Notes under the pieces: generated by a model | Database searches by the model: none | Told to the model about the DNA's origin: nothing | Seen by the model: the letters and a program-made list of their open reading frames with translations, nothing else | Shown: piece after piece, positions 53,114 to 61,063 of the stretch | How positions within the stretch are numbered: the stretch's first letter is position 1 | Layout: each line of letters opens with the position of its first letter | Assembly (NCBI RefSeq): GCF_013488225.1 | Contig: NZ_CP041238.1 | Location: 1,141,501 to 1,205,500, forward strand | Length of the DNA: 64,000 bases | Source of the DNA: Sinorhizobium mexicanum | GTDB taxonomy: Bacteria; Pseudomonadota; Alphaproteobacteria; Rhizobiales; Rhizobiaceae | Direction: 5' to 3' | Position numbers and translations under genes: made by a program

Positions 53114-54409
53114 TTATTCCGGCTGCCTCTCCCAAATGGGAACCGTGTCGTCGCCGATGAGCGCATCGGCATCTGCCTGCTGCTGGGCGATCGGACTGGT
53201 CACGTCGGGACCGGGCGTCGGCAGAACGGTGGTTGCCTGGAAGTCGGTCTTGGCGACGAGTCCCTCGTGCTGGTCGCGCCTCACAATGCGCCAGGCGGCG
53301 TAGCCGCCGTATAGCGCGAAGTAGACGGCAAGGACAATGAACAGTGCCGCGGGGCCGAAGCGGTCCATGACCGGGCCGACCATCAGCGGTCCGACGATGG
53401 TACCGATGCCATAGGTGATCATCAGGCCCGACGAGATTTCAACATATTCGTTGGGGCGGGCGAGGTCGTTGGCGTGCGCGACATTGAGCGCATAGATCGG
53501 AAAGAGCACGCTGCCGATGCAGGCGGCAAGGAGATAGAGCATCGCCGGGCTGCGGCCAATCGAGACGGACATGACGAGGCATGAGATGACGCCGACGATC
53601 CCGCAGGCGACCATGACGATGCGGCGGTCCATCCGGTCCGAGGCGCGGCCGATCGGTATCTGCGAGAGCGCGCTGCCCGCGAGCAGCGATGCAAGCAGCG
53701 TGGCGCCCTCGGCGGTTGAAAGCCCGATCCTCTGGGTGAAGACACCGCCGAGATTGAGCCAGGCGCCGGAAAGCGCGCCCGCGAGAATCCCGCCGACGAC
53801 GGCGACCGGCGAGCGGCGGAACAGGCCCGGAATATCGAACTTCGCCTGTGCCGGCGGTGCTGGCATGGGCGAGGAAGAAAGCGCCGTCGGCAGCAGCGCC
53901 AGGGAAAACAGTACGCCGCAGAAAATGAACAGCGAAGTGTTAGTCGGATCGCCGAGCGGCACCAGATATTGGCCGCCGATGGTGCCGACCATCGTCGTGA
54001 TGAGGTAGAACGAAAAGAGCAGGCCGCGGTTTTCGTTCGTGACACGCTCATTGAGCCAGCTTTCGATGACGAGATAGCTTCCGGAAATGGCAAAGCCGGA
54101 AATTGCCCGGAAGACGATCCAGGCGCGCCAGTCGACGACGAGCCCGCACATCAGGATGGCAATCGAGAGCAGCGTGATCAGCGCGGTGAAGACGCGGACA
54201 TGCCCGACGCGCAGCACGAATCTTGGCGTGACGATGCAGGAGAGCGTGAAGCCGAGCGTGTAGCCGGTCGCGAAGATCGAGACCGTGAGCGTGGACCAGC
54301 TTTCGGCCACCGAGCGCACGGGAATGACGTAGCTTTGCAGCCCGAAGGCCACCATCATCAACAAGGTGGACAGCATGAGGCTGAAAACGGAAGCGAGACT
54401 GGCCAACAT
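53114..54409 (-). CDS. MFS transporter, YcaD-like
   Basis: 431 residues with 12 membrane helices. Segments GYTLGFTLSCIVTPRFVLRVGHVRVF and FVFRAISGFAISGSYLVIESWLNERV-like (IVFRAISGFAISGSYLVIESW) fit the YcaD/CsbX-like MFS group; the second half repeats ALSQIPIGRASDRMDRRIVM. The C-terminal 50 residues are soluble and Pro/Asp-rich. Substrate unknown. The start at 54407-54409 follows AGGAGCGCCG. A RIME-like repeat lies directly upstream. Confidence 0.88.
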   Translation of the reverse strand: MLASLASVFSLMLSTLLMMVAFGLQSYVIPVRSVAESWSTLTVSIFATGYTLGFTLSCIVTPRFVLRVGHVRVFTALITLLSIAILMCGLVVDWRAWIVFRAISGFAISGSYLVIESWLNERVTNENRGLLFSFYLITTMVGTIGGQYLVPLGDPTNTSLFIFCGVLFSLALLPTALSSSPMPAPPAQAKFDIPGLFRRSPVAVVGGILAGALSGAWLNLGGVFTQRIGLSTAEGATLLASLLAGSALSQIPIGRASDRMDRRIVMVACGIVGVISCLVMSVSIGRSPAMLYLLAACIGSVLFPIYALNVAHANDLARPNEYVEISSGLMITYGIGTIVGPLMVGPVMDRFGPAALFIVLAVYFALYGGYAAWRIVRRDQHEGLVAKTDFQATTVLPTPGPDVTSPIAQQQADADALIGDDTVPIWERQPE

Positions 54410-54419
54410 CGGCGCTCCT

Positions 54420-54525
54420 ACTGCATGTTTCCTTACATCGTCCGCGATTCAAGGAAAAAACATGCAACAATTTCAAGGTGCTACAGCGTCCCCTTGCGCG
54501 TCTCGAAGGACGCGCGGCGCTGTAG
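54420..54525 (-). repeat. RIME-like intergenic repeat
   Basis: Reads on the plus strand ACTGCATGTTTCCTTACATC, an AT-rich centre, AACATGCAACAATTTCAAGGTG, then CTACAGCGTCCCCTTGCGCG with TCTCGAAGGACGCGCGGCGCTGTAG. This is the reverse orientation of the copy at 59730-59832. It is immediately upstream of the MFS gene. Confidence 0.7.
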
Positions 54526-54699
54526 GCGTTGCCGGTGTCGTCTTCAACCGTTGCGGAGAAACGCCCCGGGCACGGGAAGGAGCGGTCGATTCGACGTTCG
54601 TCAGCTCACTCCGCGGATCGGAATGAGTGTGGCTTTATCGAAATCTTCTGACGCTGTCGATTGCGACAGCCGATGGCGAAAAGACGCAGGAAGGCGGAT

Positions 54700-54855
54700 T
54701 TAATTCGGCAGCAGCGGGCTGACGGCGACGCGGTGAGCGCGCCGCGAGTCCTTGATTGTGCTCAGGCGGCTGTATTCGCGCGAAGCACGCACCGCCGTGC
54801 CGATGTCGGAGATCGTGTCGAGCAGAGCTCGAATGCTGCCAAGCGGCCTGGACAT
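54700..54855 (-). CDS. Small hypothetical protein, 51 residues
   Basis: MSRPLGSIRALLDTISDIGT, then AVRASREYSRLSTIKDSRRA and a short hydrophobic end (HRVAVSPLLPN). The middle is an amphipathic, basic helix, with a size and feel like the DUF1127 small-protein group, but the RxxxELxxLdDrxLxDIGL core is not clearly present. AAGGA lies 8 bases before the ATG. It follows a second small gene on the same strand after a hairpin; both have the same ribosome-site layout (AAAGGAAA). Function unknown. Confidence 0.65.
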   Translation of the reverse strand: MSRPLGSIRALLDTISDIGTAVRASREYSRLSTIKDSRRAHRVAVSPLLPN

Positions 54856-54889
54856 GATCTTTTCCTTTTCTGATCCGGAACGCGCGATT

Positions 54890-54908
54890 GCGGAGCTCAC
54901 AGCTCCGC
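54890..54908 (-). terminator. Hairpin between the two small genes
   Basis: GCGGAGCT and AGCTCCGC form a perfect 8-bp stem around a 3-base loop, 8 bases beyond the stop of the first small gene. No T-run follows; it may reduce read-through or stabilise the upstream message. Confidence 0.5.
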
Positions 54909-54915
54909 GCGATCG

Positions 54916-55095
54916 TCAGCGTTGGATGAATTCGGCGTAGATCTGTGCCGGGCGGCGCGTGGTCCGAGTGAGACCCATTGCGGTCATCTGCTCGTTGGCT
55001 GCCGTGCCGAAATTGTTGAAAGGCGTCCGCAGCGCGGCGCCGGCATGGCGGAGCGTCTCAAAGCTGCTGTGAATCGGACGAAAGCGGGCAGTCAT
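54916..55095 (-). CDS. Small hypothetical protein, 59 residues
   Basis: MTARFRPIHSSFETLRHAGA, then ALRTPFNNFGTAANEQMTAM, then GLTRTTRRPAQIYAEFIQR. Net basic, no membrane segment, no Cys. AAGGA is 8 bases before the ATG (55093-55095). It is one residue short of the common 60-residue cut-off and is easily missed by gene finders. Two direct TTGCAATGCA words lie 38-66 bases upstream of its start. It runs in the same direction as the 51-residue gene. No family recognised. Confidence 0.62.
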   Translation of the reverse strand: MTARFRPIHSSFETLRHAGAALRTPFNNFGTAANEQMTAMGLTRTTRRPAQIYAEFIQR

Positions 55096-55132
55096 GGTTC
55101 ATTTCCTTTTCCATTCCTCCCACATGCCCATA

Positions 55133-55161
55133 TTGCAATGCACCATCGATTTTGCAATGCA
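55133..55161 (-). promoter_or_regulatory. Two direct TTGCAATGCA repeats, 19 bp apart
   Basis: The decamer TTGCAATGCA occurs at 55133-55142 and 55152-55161, upstream of the small-gene pair. A 19-bp offset places both on nearly the same face of the helix. Position is right for activator or repressor sites overlapping the promoter. Confidence 0.5.
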
Positions 55162-55233
55162 TTAAAACGCGCCGCTGGCATGCGCAATTCGCATGGCTTT
55201 TTTCACCGTCTGTTCATGAATTGGGCGCGGCAC

Positions 55234-56121
55234 CTACCGGCCGTTGATCTTCGCCTTGAAGACCAGCAGATCCTGCCAGGCAAAACGCTTGTTGACTGGC
55301 GCGGTCACTAGATCCTGGGGATGCAGCGTGGCCAGCGCCGGAACGCGATGGCCGCCTGCGGAAAGTACGCGCCATTCCCCACGCAATTGGTGGATCGTAT
55401 CGGCACCGCCGAAGAAGAAGCGAGCCGTGAAGTTCCCAAGAAGCAGCAATTGCCTGGGCTCGGCGAGTGCGATCTGCCGCTCGATGAAGGGTCGGCAGAT
55501 ATCCGCCTCGCGGCCGGAAGGCACGCGATTTCCGGGCGGACGCCAGGGTACGACATTGGTCAGCAGCACGTCCTGCCTGGCAAGGCCGATTCCAAAAAGC
55601 ATGCGCTCGAGCATTTCACCCAGCCTGCCCGCGAATGGCTGCCCATCGCGATCGTCATCCGCATAGGGCATCGGTCCGATGATCATGATCCCGGAAGCGG
55701 GATCGCCCTCGACGAAGACGAGATTGCGGGCACTGTTCTTCAGATTGCAATGATTGAAGGATTCCATTGCGGTTCTGAGTTCCGGCAGCGAGCGCGCTGT
55801 TTCCGCCGCGAATCGGGCCTCCTTGACGGCTTGCTCGTCGGGAACCGCAACGGGCGGAGGGGAGGCTGCCGGTGCCGCAGGAGCGGCATTGCGGGACTGG
55901 GCGGGTGCTGCTGGCTGCGCTGCTGCACCTTGCCTTTGCCCGGTGCCAATCGGCTCGCTTTGCGGCGCGCGGCGCGCCTCCGCGCGCTTCGCCTTTATCG
56001 CCTCGAATTCTGCGAACCGGTCGACGGCTTCGTCCTCGAGCAGCCATTCGACGCCTGCATCCGCGTGGAAGGCGAGAAGGGCGGCAAGCTCTGCAGGGGA
56101 AAGTTCGTTGGCCGGGATCAT
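55234..56121 (-). CDS. Uracil-DNA glycosylase family protein (family 4-like)
   Basis: 295 residues. The C-terminal 190 residues have the UDG superfamily pattern: VFVEGDPASGIMIIGPMPY and GQPFAGRLGEMLERML at the active site, TNVVPWRPPGNR, and LATLHPQDLV at the end. It removes uracil or related bases from DNA if active. Family 4 enzymes hold a 4Fe-4S cluster with four Cys; here I see only HCNLKN and DICRPF in the matching zones, so the cluster may be lost or altered. The first 100 residues are an Ala/Pro/Gln-rich linker after a helical EFEAIKAKRAE segment. Start at 56119-56121. Confidence 0.82.
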   Translation of the reverse strand: MIPANELSPAELAALLAFHADAGVEWLLEDEAVDRFAEFEAIKAKRAEARRAPQSEPIGTGQRQGAAAQPAAPAQSRNAAPAAPAASPPPVAVPDEQAVKEARFAAETARSLPELRTAMESFNHCNLKNSARNLVFVEGDPASGIMIIGPMPYADDDRDGQPFAGRLGEMLERMLFGIGLARQDVLLTNVVPWRPPGNRVPSGREADICRPFIERQIALAEPRQLLLLGNFTARFFFGGADTIHQLRGEWRVLSAGGHRVPALATLHPQDLVTAPVNKRFAWQDLLVFKAKINGR

Positions 56122-56161
56122 GACGCGAATTTAGCAGATCGGCGGGAGCGGTCCAGCGGCA

Positions 56162-57454
56162 TCAGGCGGCTTCGGCGGTCCAGGTCGCGATGTCCTGCCG
56201 CTCGCCGATCAGTGCCAGCCCGTGCGCGATCGACAGGAGCTCTCCGCCGCTTTCGATCTTTGTCCGCTCAAAGCGGTTGTCGAAGATCCGCCTTACCGCC
56301 GGCACGAAGGACGTGCCGCCGGTGAGGAAGACCTTGTCGATCGTTGCCGGCGCCGTCTCCGTTTTTTGAAGCACCTCATCGAGTGCCTGTTCGATGCGGG
56401 CAAGGTCAGGCGCGATCCAGGTCTCGAAGTCGGCGCGCCGAACCGTCCTGCGCGCCCGCTCGCCGAGTGGCGCAAAGAAGAACTCGGTTTCCTCTGCCTG
56501 CGACAGCCGCATCTTGGTCGCTGAAATCGCCTGGTAGAGCGGGTATCCCTCGTCGTGCTCGATCAGTTCCACGAAGGCTTCGAGCTTTTCCGGCTCAAGG
56601 CTCGCCCGGACAAGTTTCTTCAACTCGGAAAAGTCCTTCAGCGTCTTGAAGATCGAGAGCTGGTTCCAACGGCCGAAATTGGCGTAGTAGCTCGACGGCA
56701 CTTCAAGGAGCTTGTCGAAGCTCTTGAACAGACTCCCCTTTCCGATGAGCGGCGAGACGATATTGTCGATGATGCGGAAATCAAAATGATCGCCGGCGAT
56801 GCCGACGCCGGAATGCCCGACCGGCGTCGCCGTCAACCGGCCGCCCTCGCTCTCGAAGCGGATGATTGAATAGTCGGTGGTGCCGCCGCCGAAATCGGCG
56901 ACGAGCACCGTCGCATCCCTGTCTAGCGTCCGTGCAAAATAGAAGGCGGCCGCGACCGGTTCGTAGACATAGTGGATTTCCGGAAAGTCGAAGCGTGCGA
57001 GGGCGCGATTGTAGCGTTCCAGAGCCAGCTTTTCGTCGGGTTTGGCGCCTGCAAACTGCACCGGACGGCCGACGACGATCCGTCTCAGCTCGCTGCTCCA
57101 GTCGCTGCCCGCATAGTCCCTCAACCGCGCGAGGAACGCGTACATGAGGTCTTCGAAATCGTGCCGCTTGGCAAAGACCAGCGTGCCCTGGAACAACGAA
57201 CTCGCGGCAAAGGTCTTGATCGACTGGAGGAAGCGGCACTCGCCGGGATTGTCGATGAATTCCCGGATCGCCGCCTGGCCTGCTTCGATTTGCAACGGCG
57301 CGCGCTCTGCTTTCTTCAGGAACGAAAGTGCCGTGCGCGTTGTGTCCGATTTGCCTGCCGGGCTTTCGACAACGACGGAGCGGGTCGATGTGCCCTGTGA
57401 CAATGCCAGCACGGAATTGGTGGTGCCGAAATCGAGGCCGAGGGCGGATGCCAT
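56162..57454 (-). CDS. Hsp70-like ATPase (YegD type, no substrate domain)
   Basis: 430 residues covering only the actin-like ATPase. The phosphate loops are LGLDFGTTNSVLAL and VLVADFGGGTTDYSII; the adenosine motif is FLTGGTSFVPAVRRIF. DnaK has about 635 residues and a peptide-binding domain that is absent here, as in E. coli YegD. Its partner and client are unknown. GGAG lies 7 bases before the ATG. It is divergent from ETF-QO and runs toward the UDG-like gene. Confidence 0.88.
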   Translation of the reverse strand: MASALGLDFGTTNSVLALSQGTSTRSVVVESPAGKSDTTRTALSFLKKAERAPLQIEAGQAAIREFIDNPGECRFLQSIKTFAASSLFQGTLVFAKRHDFEDLMYAFLARLRDYAGSDWSSELRRIVVGRPVQFAGAKPDEKLALERYNRALARFDFPEIHYVYEPVAAAFYFARTLDRDATVLVADFGGGTTDYSIIRFESEGGRLTATPVGHSGVGIAGDHFDFRIIDNIVSPLIGKGSLFKSFDKLLEVPSSYYANFGRWNQLSIFKTLKDFSELKKLVRASLEPEKLEAFVELIEHDEGYPLYQAISATKMRLSQAEETEFFFAPLGERARRTVRRADFETWIAPDLARIEQALDEVLQKTETAPATIDKVFLTGGTSFVPAVRRIFDNRFERTKIESGGELLSIAHGLALIGERQDIATWTAEAA

Positions 57455-57759
57455 GACTTTCTCCGTATGTCGTGCAGTCCGAAAAAATGTGGACGGTTTT
57501 CCGGCGTTGCGCTGAAGGGAAGGGCGCGCCTCCTCGCATGCGGGTGCGGCAAAAGCAAGCCGTCTTGTCTATCGGGATTGACATCGATACTGACGTTTAC
57601 GTCAAGGTAATATACGCCGCGTGTGGTAGACTCATGAAGTTATGCGCAAATGCGGAGATAGTCTGTCGCATCCCGGCTCGACAATTCCGGCCGTATTTGC
57701 CATGAGGGGATGGTTGGCTTGGGAACAGAACCGGCGGAAGACCGGCGACACTGGAGAGC
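57455..57759. other. Divergent regulatory region, Hsp70-like / ETF-QO
   Basis: About 305 bases. The notable element is the 14-base palindrome at 57591-57604. A possible -35/-10 pair for ETF-QO (CTTGTC, then GATACT about 17 bases on) lies just before it. No gene is seen. Confidence 0.45.
57591..57604. promoter_or_regulatory. Palindrome TGACGT-tt-ACGTCA before ETF-QO
   Basis: A perfect 6-bp inverted repeat in the ETF-QO upstream region. Its form resembles sites of LiuR-type MerR regulators of branched-chain amino acid and acyl-CoA catabolism, whose regulons can include ETF and ETF-QO. The regulator assignment is inference from recall of that motif. Confidence 0.45.
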
Positions 57760-59430
57760 ATGAGAATGACCGAGGCGATGGAACTGCCAGAACGCGAGAG
57801 CATGGAATTCGACGTGGTGATCGTCGGGGCCGGTCCGGCCGGGCTCGCCGCGGCGATCCGGCTGAAGCAGGTCAATCCGGAACTCTCGGTCGTGGTGCTT
57901 GAAAAGGGCGCCGAGGTCGGTGCCCACATCCTCTCCGGCGCCGTCGTCGACCCGATCGGCATCGACCGGCTGTTGCCCGGCTGGCGCGACGAGCCCGACC
58001 ATCCGTTCAAGACCGAGGTCACCGACGATCATTTCCTGTTCTTGGGGCCGGCCGGCTCGATCCGCCTGCCGAATTTTCTGATGCCGCCGTTGATGAACAA
58101 TCACGGCAACTACATCGTCTCGCTCGGAAATGTCTGTCGCTGGCTGGCGACGCATGCGGAGGCGCTCGGCGTCGAGATCTATCCGGGCTTTGCCGCAACC
58201 GAAGTGCTCTACAACGACGAGGGCGCGGTGATCGGCGTTGCCACCGGCGACATGGGGATCGAGCGCTCCGGCGAGCCGGGACCGAACTTCGCCCGCGGCA
58301 TGGCGCTCCTCGGCAAATATACGCTGATCGGCGAGGGCGTGCGCGGCTCGCTCGCCAAGGAGCTGATCGGCAAATACAAGCTCGGTGAGGGCCGCGACGT
58401 GCCGAAATTCGGCATCGGCCTGAAGGAACTCTGGGAGGTCAAGCCGGAAAACCACAGGCCCGGCCTGGTGCAGCATTCGTTCGGTTGGCCGCTCGACATG
58501 AAGACCGGCGGCGGTTCCTTCCTCTACCACCTCGAGGACAACCTCGTCGCCGTCGGCTTCGTCGTGCATCTGAACTACAAGAACCCCTATCTCCATCCGT
58601 TCGAGGAGTTCCAGCGCTTCAAGACGCACCCGGCGATCCGCGGCACCTTCGAAGGGGCCAAGCGTCTTTCCTATGGCGCCCGCGCCATCACCGAGGGTGG
58701 CTACCAGTCGGTGCCGAAGCTTTCCTTCCCCGGCGGCGCGCTGATCGGCTGCTCGGCCGGCTTCGTCAACGTGCCGCGCATCAAGGGCAGCCACAACGCG
58801 GTGCTGTCGGGGATTCTCGCAGCGGAAAAACTCGCCGAGGCGATTGCCAGCGGCCGCGCCAATGACGAGCCGATCGAGATCGAACATGGCTGGCGCGACA
58901 GCGCCATCGGCCAGGACCTGAAGCGGGTGCGGAACGTCAAGCCGCTGTGGTCGAGGTTCGGCACCGCGGTCGGCGTCGCCCTCGGCGGTTTCGACATGTG
59001 GACGAACCAGCTCCTCGGCTTTTCCTTCTTCGGCACGCTGCGGCACGGCAAGACCGATGCCGCCGCGCTGGAGCCGGCAGAGCAGCACCAGAAGATCGAC
59101 TATCCGAAGCCGGATGGCGTCTTGACCTTCGATCGGCTCTCCTCGGTGTTCCTGTCGAACACCAACCACGAGGAAGACCAGCCGATCCACTTGCAGGTGA
59201 AGGATCCCGAACTGCAGAAGCGCTCGGAATACGACGTCTTTGCCGGCCCGTCGACGCGCTACTGTCCGGCCGCCGTGTACGAATGGGTGGAAAAGGACGG
59301 CAAGCCGACCTTCGTCATCAACGCCCAGAACTGCGTGCACTGCAAGACCTGCGACATCAAGGACCCCAACCAGAACATCAACTGGGTGCCGCCGCAAGGG
59401 GGCGAAGGGCCGGTCTATCCAAACATGTAA
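57760..59430 (+). CDS. Electron transfer flavoprotein-ubiquinone oxidoreductase
   Basis: 556 residues, typical of ETF-QO. It passes electrons from acyl-CoA and dimethylglycine-type dehydrogenases, via ETF, to ubiquinone at the membrane. The FAD site is VVIVGAGPAGLAAAIRL near residue 22; the ubiquinone/membrane region includes FGWPLDMKTGGGSFLYH; the 4Fe-4S domain is at the end with RYCPAAVYE and NCVHCKTCDIKDP. GGAG stands just before the ATG at 57760; an ATG two codons later is an alternative. A palindromic operator lies about 155 bases upstream. Confidence 0.96.
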   Translation: MRMTEAMELPERESMEFDVVIVGAGPAGLAAAIRLKQVNPELSVVVLEKGAEVGAHILSGAVVDPIGIDRLLPGWRDEPDHPFKTEVTDDHFLFLGPAGSIRLPNFLMPPLMNNHGNYIVSLGNVCRWLATHAEALGVEIYPGFAATEVLYNDEGAVIGVATGDMGIERSGEPGPNFARGMALLGKYTLIGEGVRGSLAKELIGKYKLGEGRDVPKFGIGLKELWEVKPENHRPGLVQHSFGWPLDMKTGGGSFLYHLEDNLVAVGFVVHLNYKNPYLHPFEEFQRFKTHPAIRGTFEGAKRLSYGARAITEGGYQSVPKLSFPGGALIGCSAGFVNVPRIKGSHNAVLSGILAAEKLAEAIASGRANDEPIEIEHGWRDSAIGQDLKRVRNVKPLWSRFGTAVGVALGGFDMWTNQLLGFSFFGTLRHGKTDAAALEPAEQHQKIDYPKPDGVLTFDRLSSVFLSNTNHEEDQPIHLQVKDPELQKRSEYDVFAGPSTRYCPAAVYEWVEKDGKPTFVINAQNCVHCKTCDIKDPNQNINWVPPQGGEGPVYPNM

Positions 59431-59699
59431 TGTTCGGCAGACCGGACCACTTGCGAATACGAGCGGCACGGGGCCGGATCCACTGAGCGCGTAATGTGGT
59501 CGCCGGCGCTAGACGCGCTCGAAGCTTGCGGAGCCAGTCTCGCCTCCGCAGGTGAATCCTGTCTTTCATGAAGGAAGCACAGCCGCGGGCGGTCCCTCCC
59601 GAAAGCCCATCAATTTTATGTGTCCGGGACGCGGGAGTCAGCGCAATTGCTGACGCAAATGGAAAAGTGTTTGCCGGAAAGACTCGGTAGCAATGCTAA

Positions 59700-59729
59700 G
59701 GCCGTCAATCCGAATAGGCATTGACGGCC
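59700..59729 (+). terminator. 10-bp hairpin downstream of ETF-QO
   Basis: GGCCGTCAAT pairs exactly with ATTGACGGCC around a 10-base loop, about 270 bases past the ETF-QO stop and directly before a RIME-like repeat. No T-run follows. It could be part of a composite repeat. Confidence 0.4.
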
Positions 59730-59832
59730 CTACATCGGTGTGCGTCTTTTCAGACGCCAAGGTCGCTGTAGCACTTTGAATTGCTGCATGTTTTATCCTG
59801 AAATCGACTCCGATTTAAGGAAACATGCAGTA
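59730..59832 (+). repeat. RIME-like intergenic repeat
   Basis: CTACATCGGTGTGCGTCTTT pairs loosely with AGACGCCAAGGTCGCTGTAG, followed by AGCACTTTGAATTGCTGCATG, an A/T-rich centre with CGATTTAAGGAA and ACATGCAGTA. The same order is seen, in either orientation, at 17411, 31644 and 54420. The copy fills most of the gap before the binding-protein gene. Confidence 0.7.
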
Positions 59833-59949
59833 AGCTGTTGCTTCCATTCGGGCGGATTGGGGCAGGGGGCCTTGTTCCGTTCGCTGCCGGCCGCTGCGGT
59901 GAGGTTGGCAGTTCGCCATGGGTACACCGCGAGAACAGAGGGAAACGAA

Positions 59950-60948
59950 ATGAAGAAACTTCTTGCAACGACTTGTCTTGCTGCCGGGCTTCTCGGCCTT
60001 GGCAGTGCGGCGTCGGCGGCAGAGTGCGGCGACGTGACGATCGCCAATATGAACTGGCAGAGCGCCGAAGTGCTGGCGAACGTGGACAAGTTCATCCTGA
60101 CCGAGGGCTACGGCTGCAGCGCCGAGCTCGTCGTCGGTGATACAGTGCCGTCGATCACCTCGATGATCGAGAAGGGGCAGCCGGACATCGCGCCGGAAGG
60201 CTGGGTCGACCTGCTGCCGGACGTCGTCAATCGCGGCCTCCAGGAAGGCAAGCTCGTCGGCGCTGCGGTAGCGCTGTCGGACGGCGCAGTGCAGGGCTGG
60301 TGGGTGCCGAAATACATCGTTGAAGCCAATCCGGATATCAAGACGATCGATGACGTGCTGAAGCACAAGGAGCTTTTCCCCGATCCGGAAGATCCGAGCA
60401 AGGGCGCCGTCTTCAACGGTCCGCAGGGCTGGGGCGGCACGGTCGTGACGACGCAGCTTTATAAGGCTTATGGTGCCGAGGCCGCGGGCTTCACCCTGGT
60501 CGACACCGGCTCGGCCGCCGGCCTCGACGGTTCGATCGCCAAGGCCTACGAGCGCAAGCAGGGCTGGGTCGGCTATTATTGGGCGCCGACGGCGCTGCTC
60601 GGCAAGTACGAGATGGTGAAGCTCGACCACGGCGTGCCGAACGACATGGCCGAATGGAAGCGCTGCAACACGGTTGCGGATTGCCCGGATCCGAAGAAGA
60701 ACGACTGGCCGAAGGACAAGGTCCAGACGCTGGTGACGAAGGCCTTCGCTGATCGTGCCGGCCCGGCCATGGAATACCTCAACACCCGCGCCTGGACGAA
60801 CGACACGGTTAACAAGCTCATGGCCTGGATGACCGATAATCAGGCGAGCGGCGAAGAAGGCGCCAAGCATTTCCTCGAGGAAAATCCGGACCTCTGGACC
60901 AAGTGGGTCTCTCCGGAAGTGGCAGAGAAGATCAAGGCCGCGCTTTGA
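59950..60948 (+). CDS. ABC transporter substrate-binding protein, betaine/choline type
   Basis: 332 residues with a signal peptide (KKLLATTCLAAGLLGLGSAASA). The mature domain is of the OpuAC type that binds glycine betaine, proline betaine or choline: DVTIANMNWQSAEVLANVD, GDTVPSITSMIEKGQPDIAPEGWVDLLPD, GWWVPKYI, GWVGYYWAPTALLGKYEMVKL. The several Trp and Tyr fit an aromatic cage for a quaternary amine. GAGGG precedes the ATG. A permease gene follows, but no ATPase gene does within this window. A hairpin separates the two genes. Confidence 0.9.
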   Translation: MKKLLATTCLAAGLLGLGSAASAAECGDVTIANMNWQSAEVLANVDKFILTEGYGCSAELVVGDTVPSITSMIEKGQPDIAPEGWVDLLPDVVNRGLQEGKLVGAAVALSDGAVQGWWVPKYIVEANPDIKTIDDVLKHKELFPDPEDPSKGAVFNGPQGWGGTVVTTQLYKAYGAEAAGFTLVDTGSAAGLDGSIAKAYERKQGWVGYYWAPTALLGKYEMVKLDHGVPNDMAEWKRCNTVADCPDPKKNDWPKDKVQTLVTKAFADRAGPAMEYLNTRAWTNDTVNKLMAWMTDNQASGEEGAKHFLEENPDLWTKWVSPEVAEKIKAAL

Positions 60949-60967
60949 TCTTTTGATTCGAGTGGGC

Positions 60968-60998
60968 GGCGCGCATTTGATGCGCGCCGTTCTTGTTT
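60968..60998 (+). terminator. Intercistronic hairpin with partial T-run
   Basis: GGCGCGCA pairs with TGCGCGCC around TTTGA, then GTTCTTGTTT. It lies 20 bases past the binding-protein stop. Such stems reduce permease expression relative to binding protein and protect the 5' message. Confidence 0.6.
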
Positions 60999-61063
60999 GA
61001 TGCCCGGCGACGGAAAACAACAAGACGAAAATGCCGCCTGGAGCAATGCGAAGGGGAATCAAA

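Larger units (their letters stand above)
59431..59949. other. Intergenic region between ETF-QO and the betaine-type binding protein
   Basis: About 520 bases. Apart from the hairpin and RIME-like repeat no gene is supported; the open frame reading into the binding protein from 59740 is repeat sequence. Confidence 0.5.
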
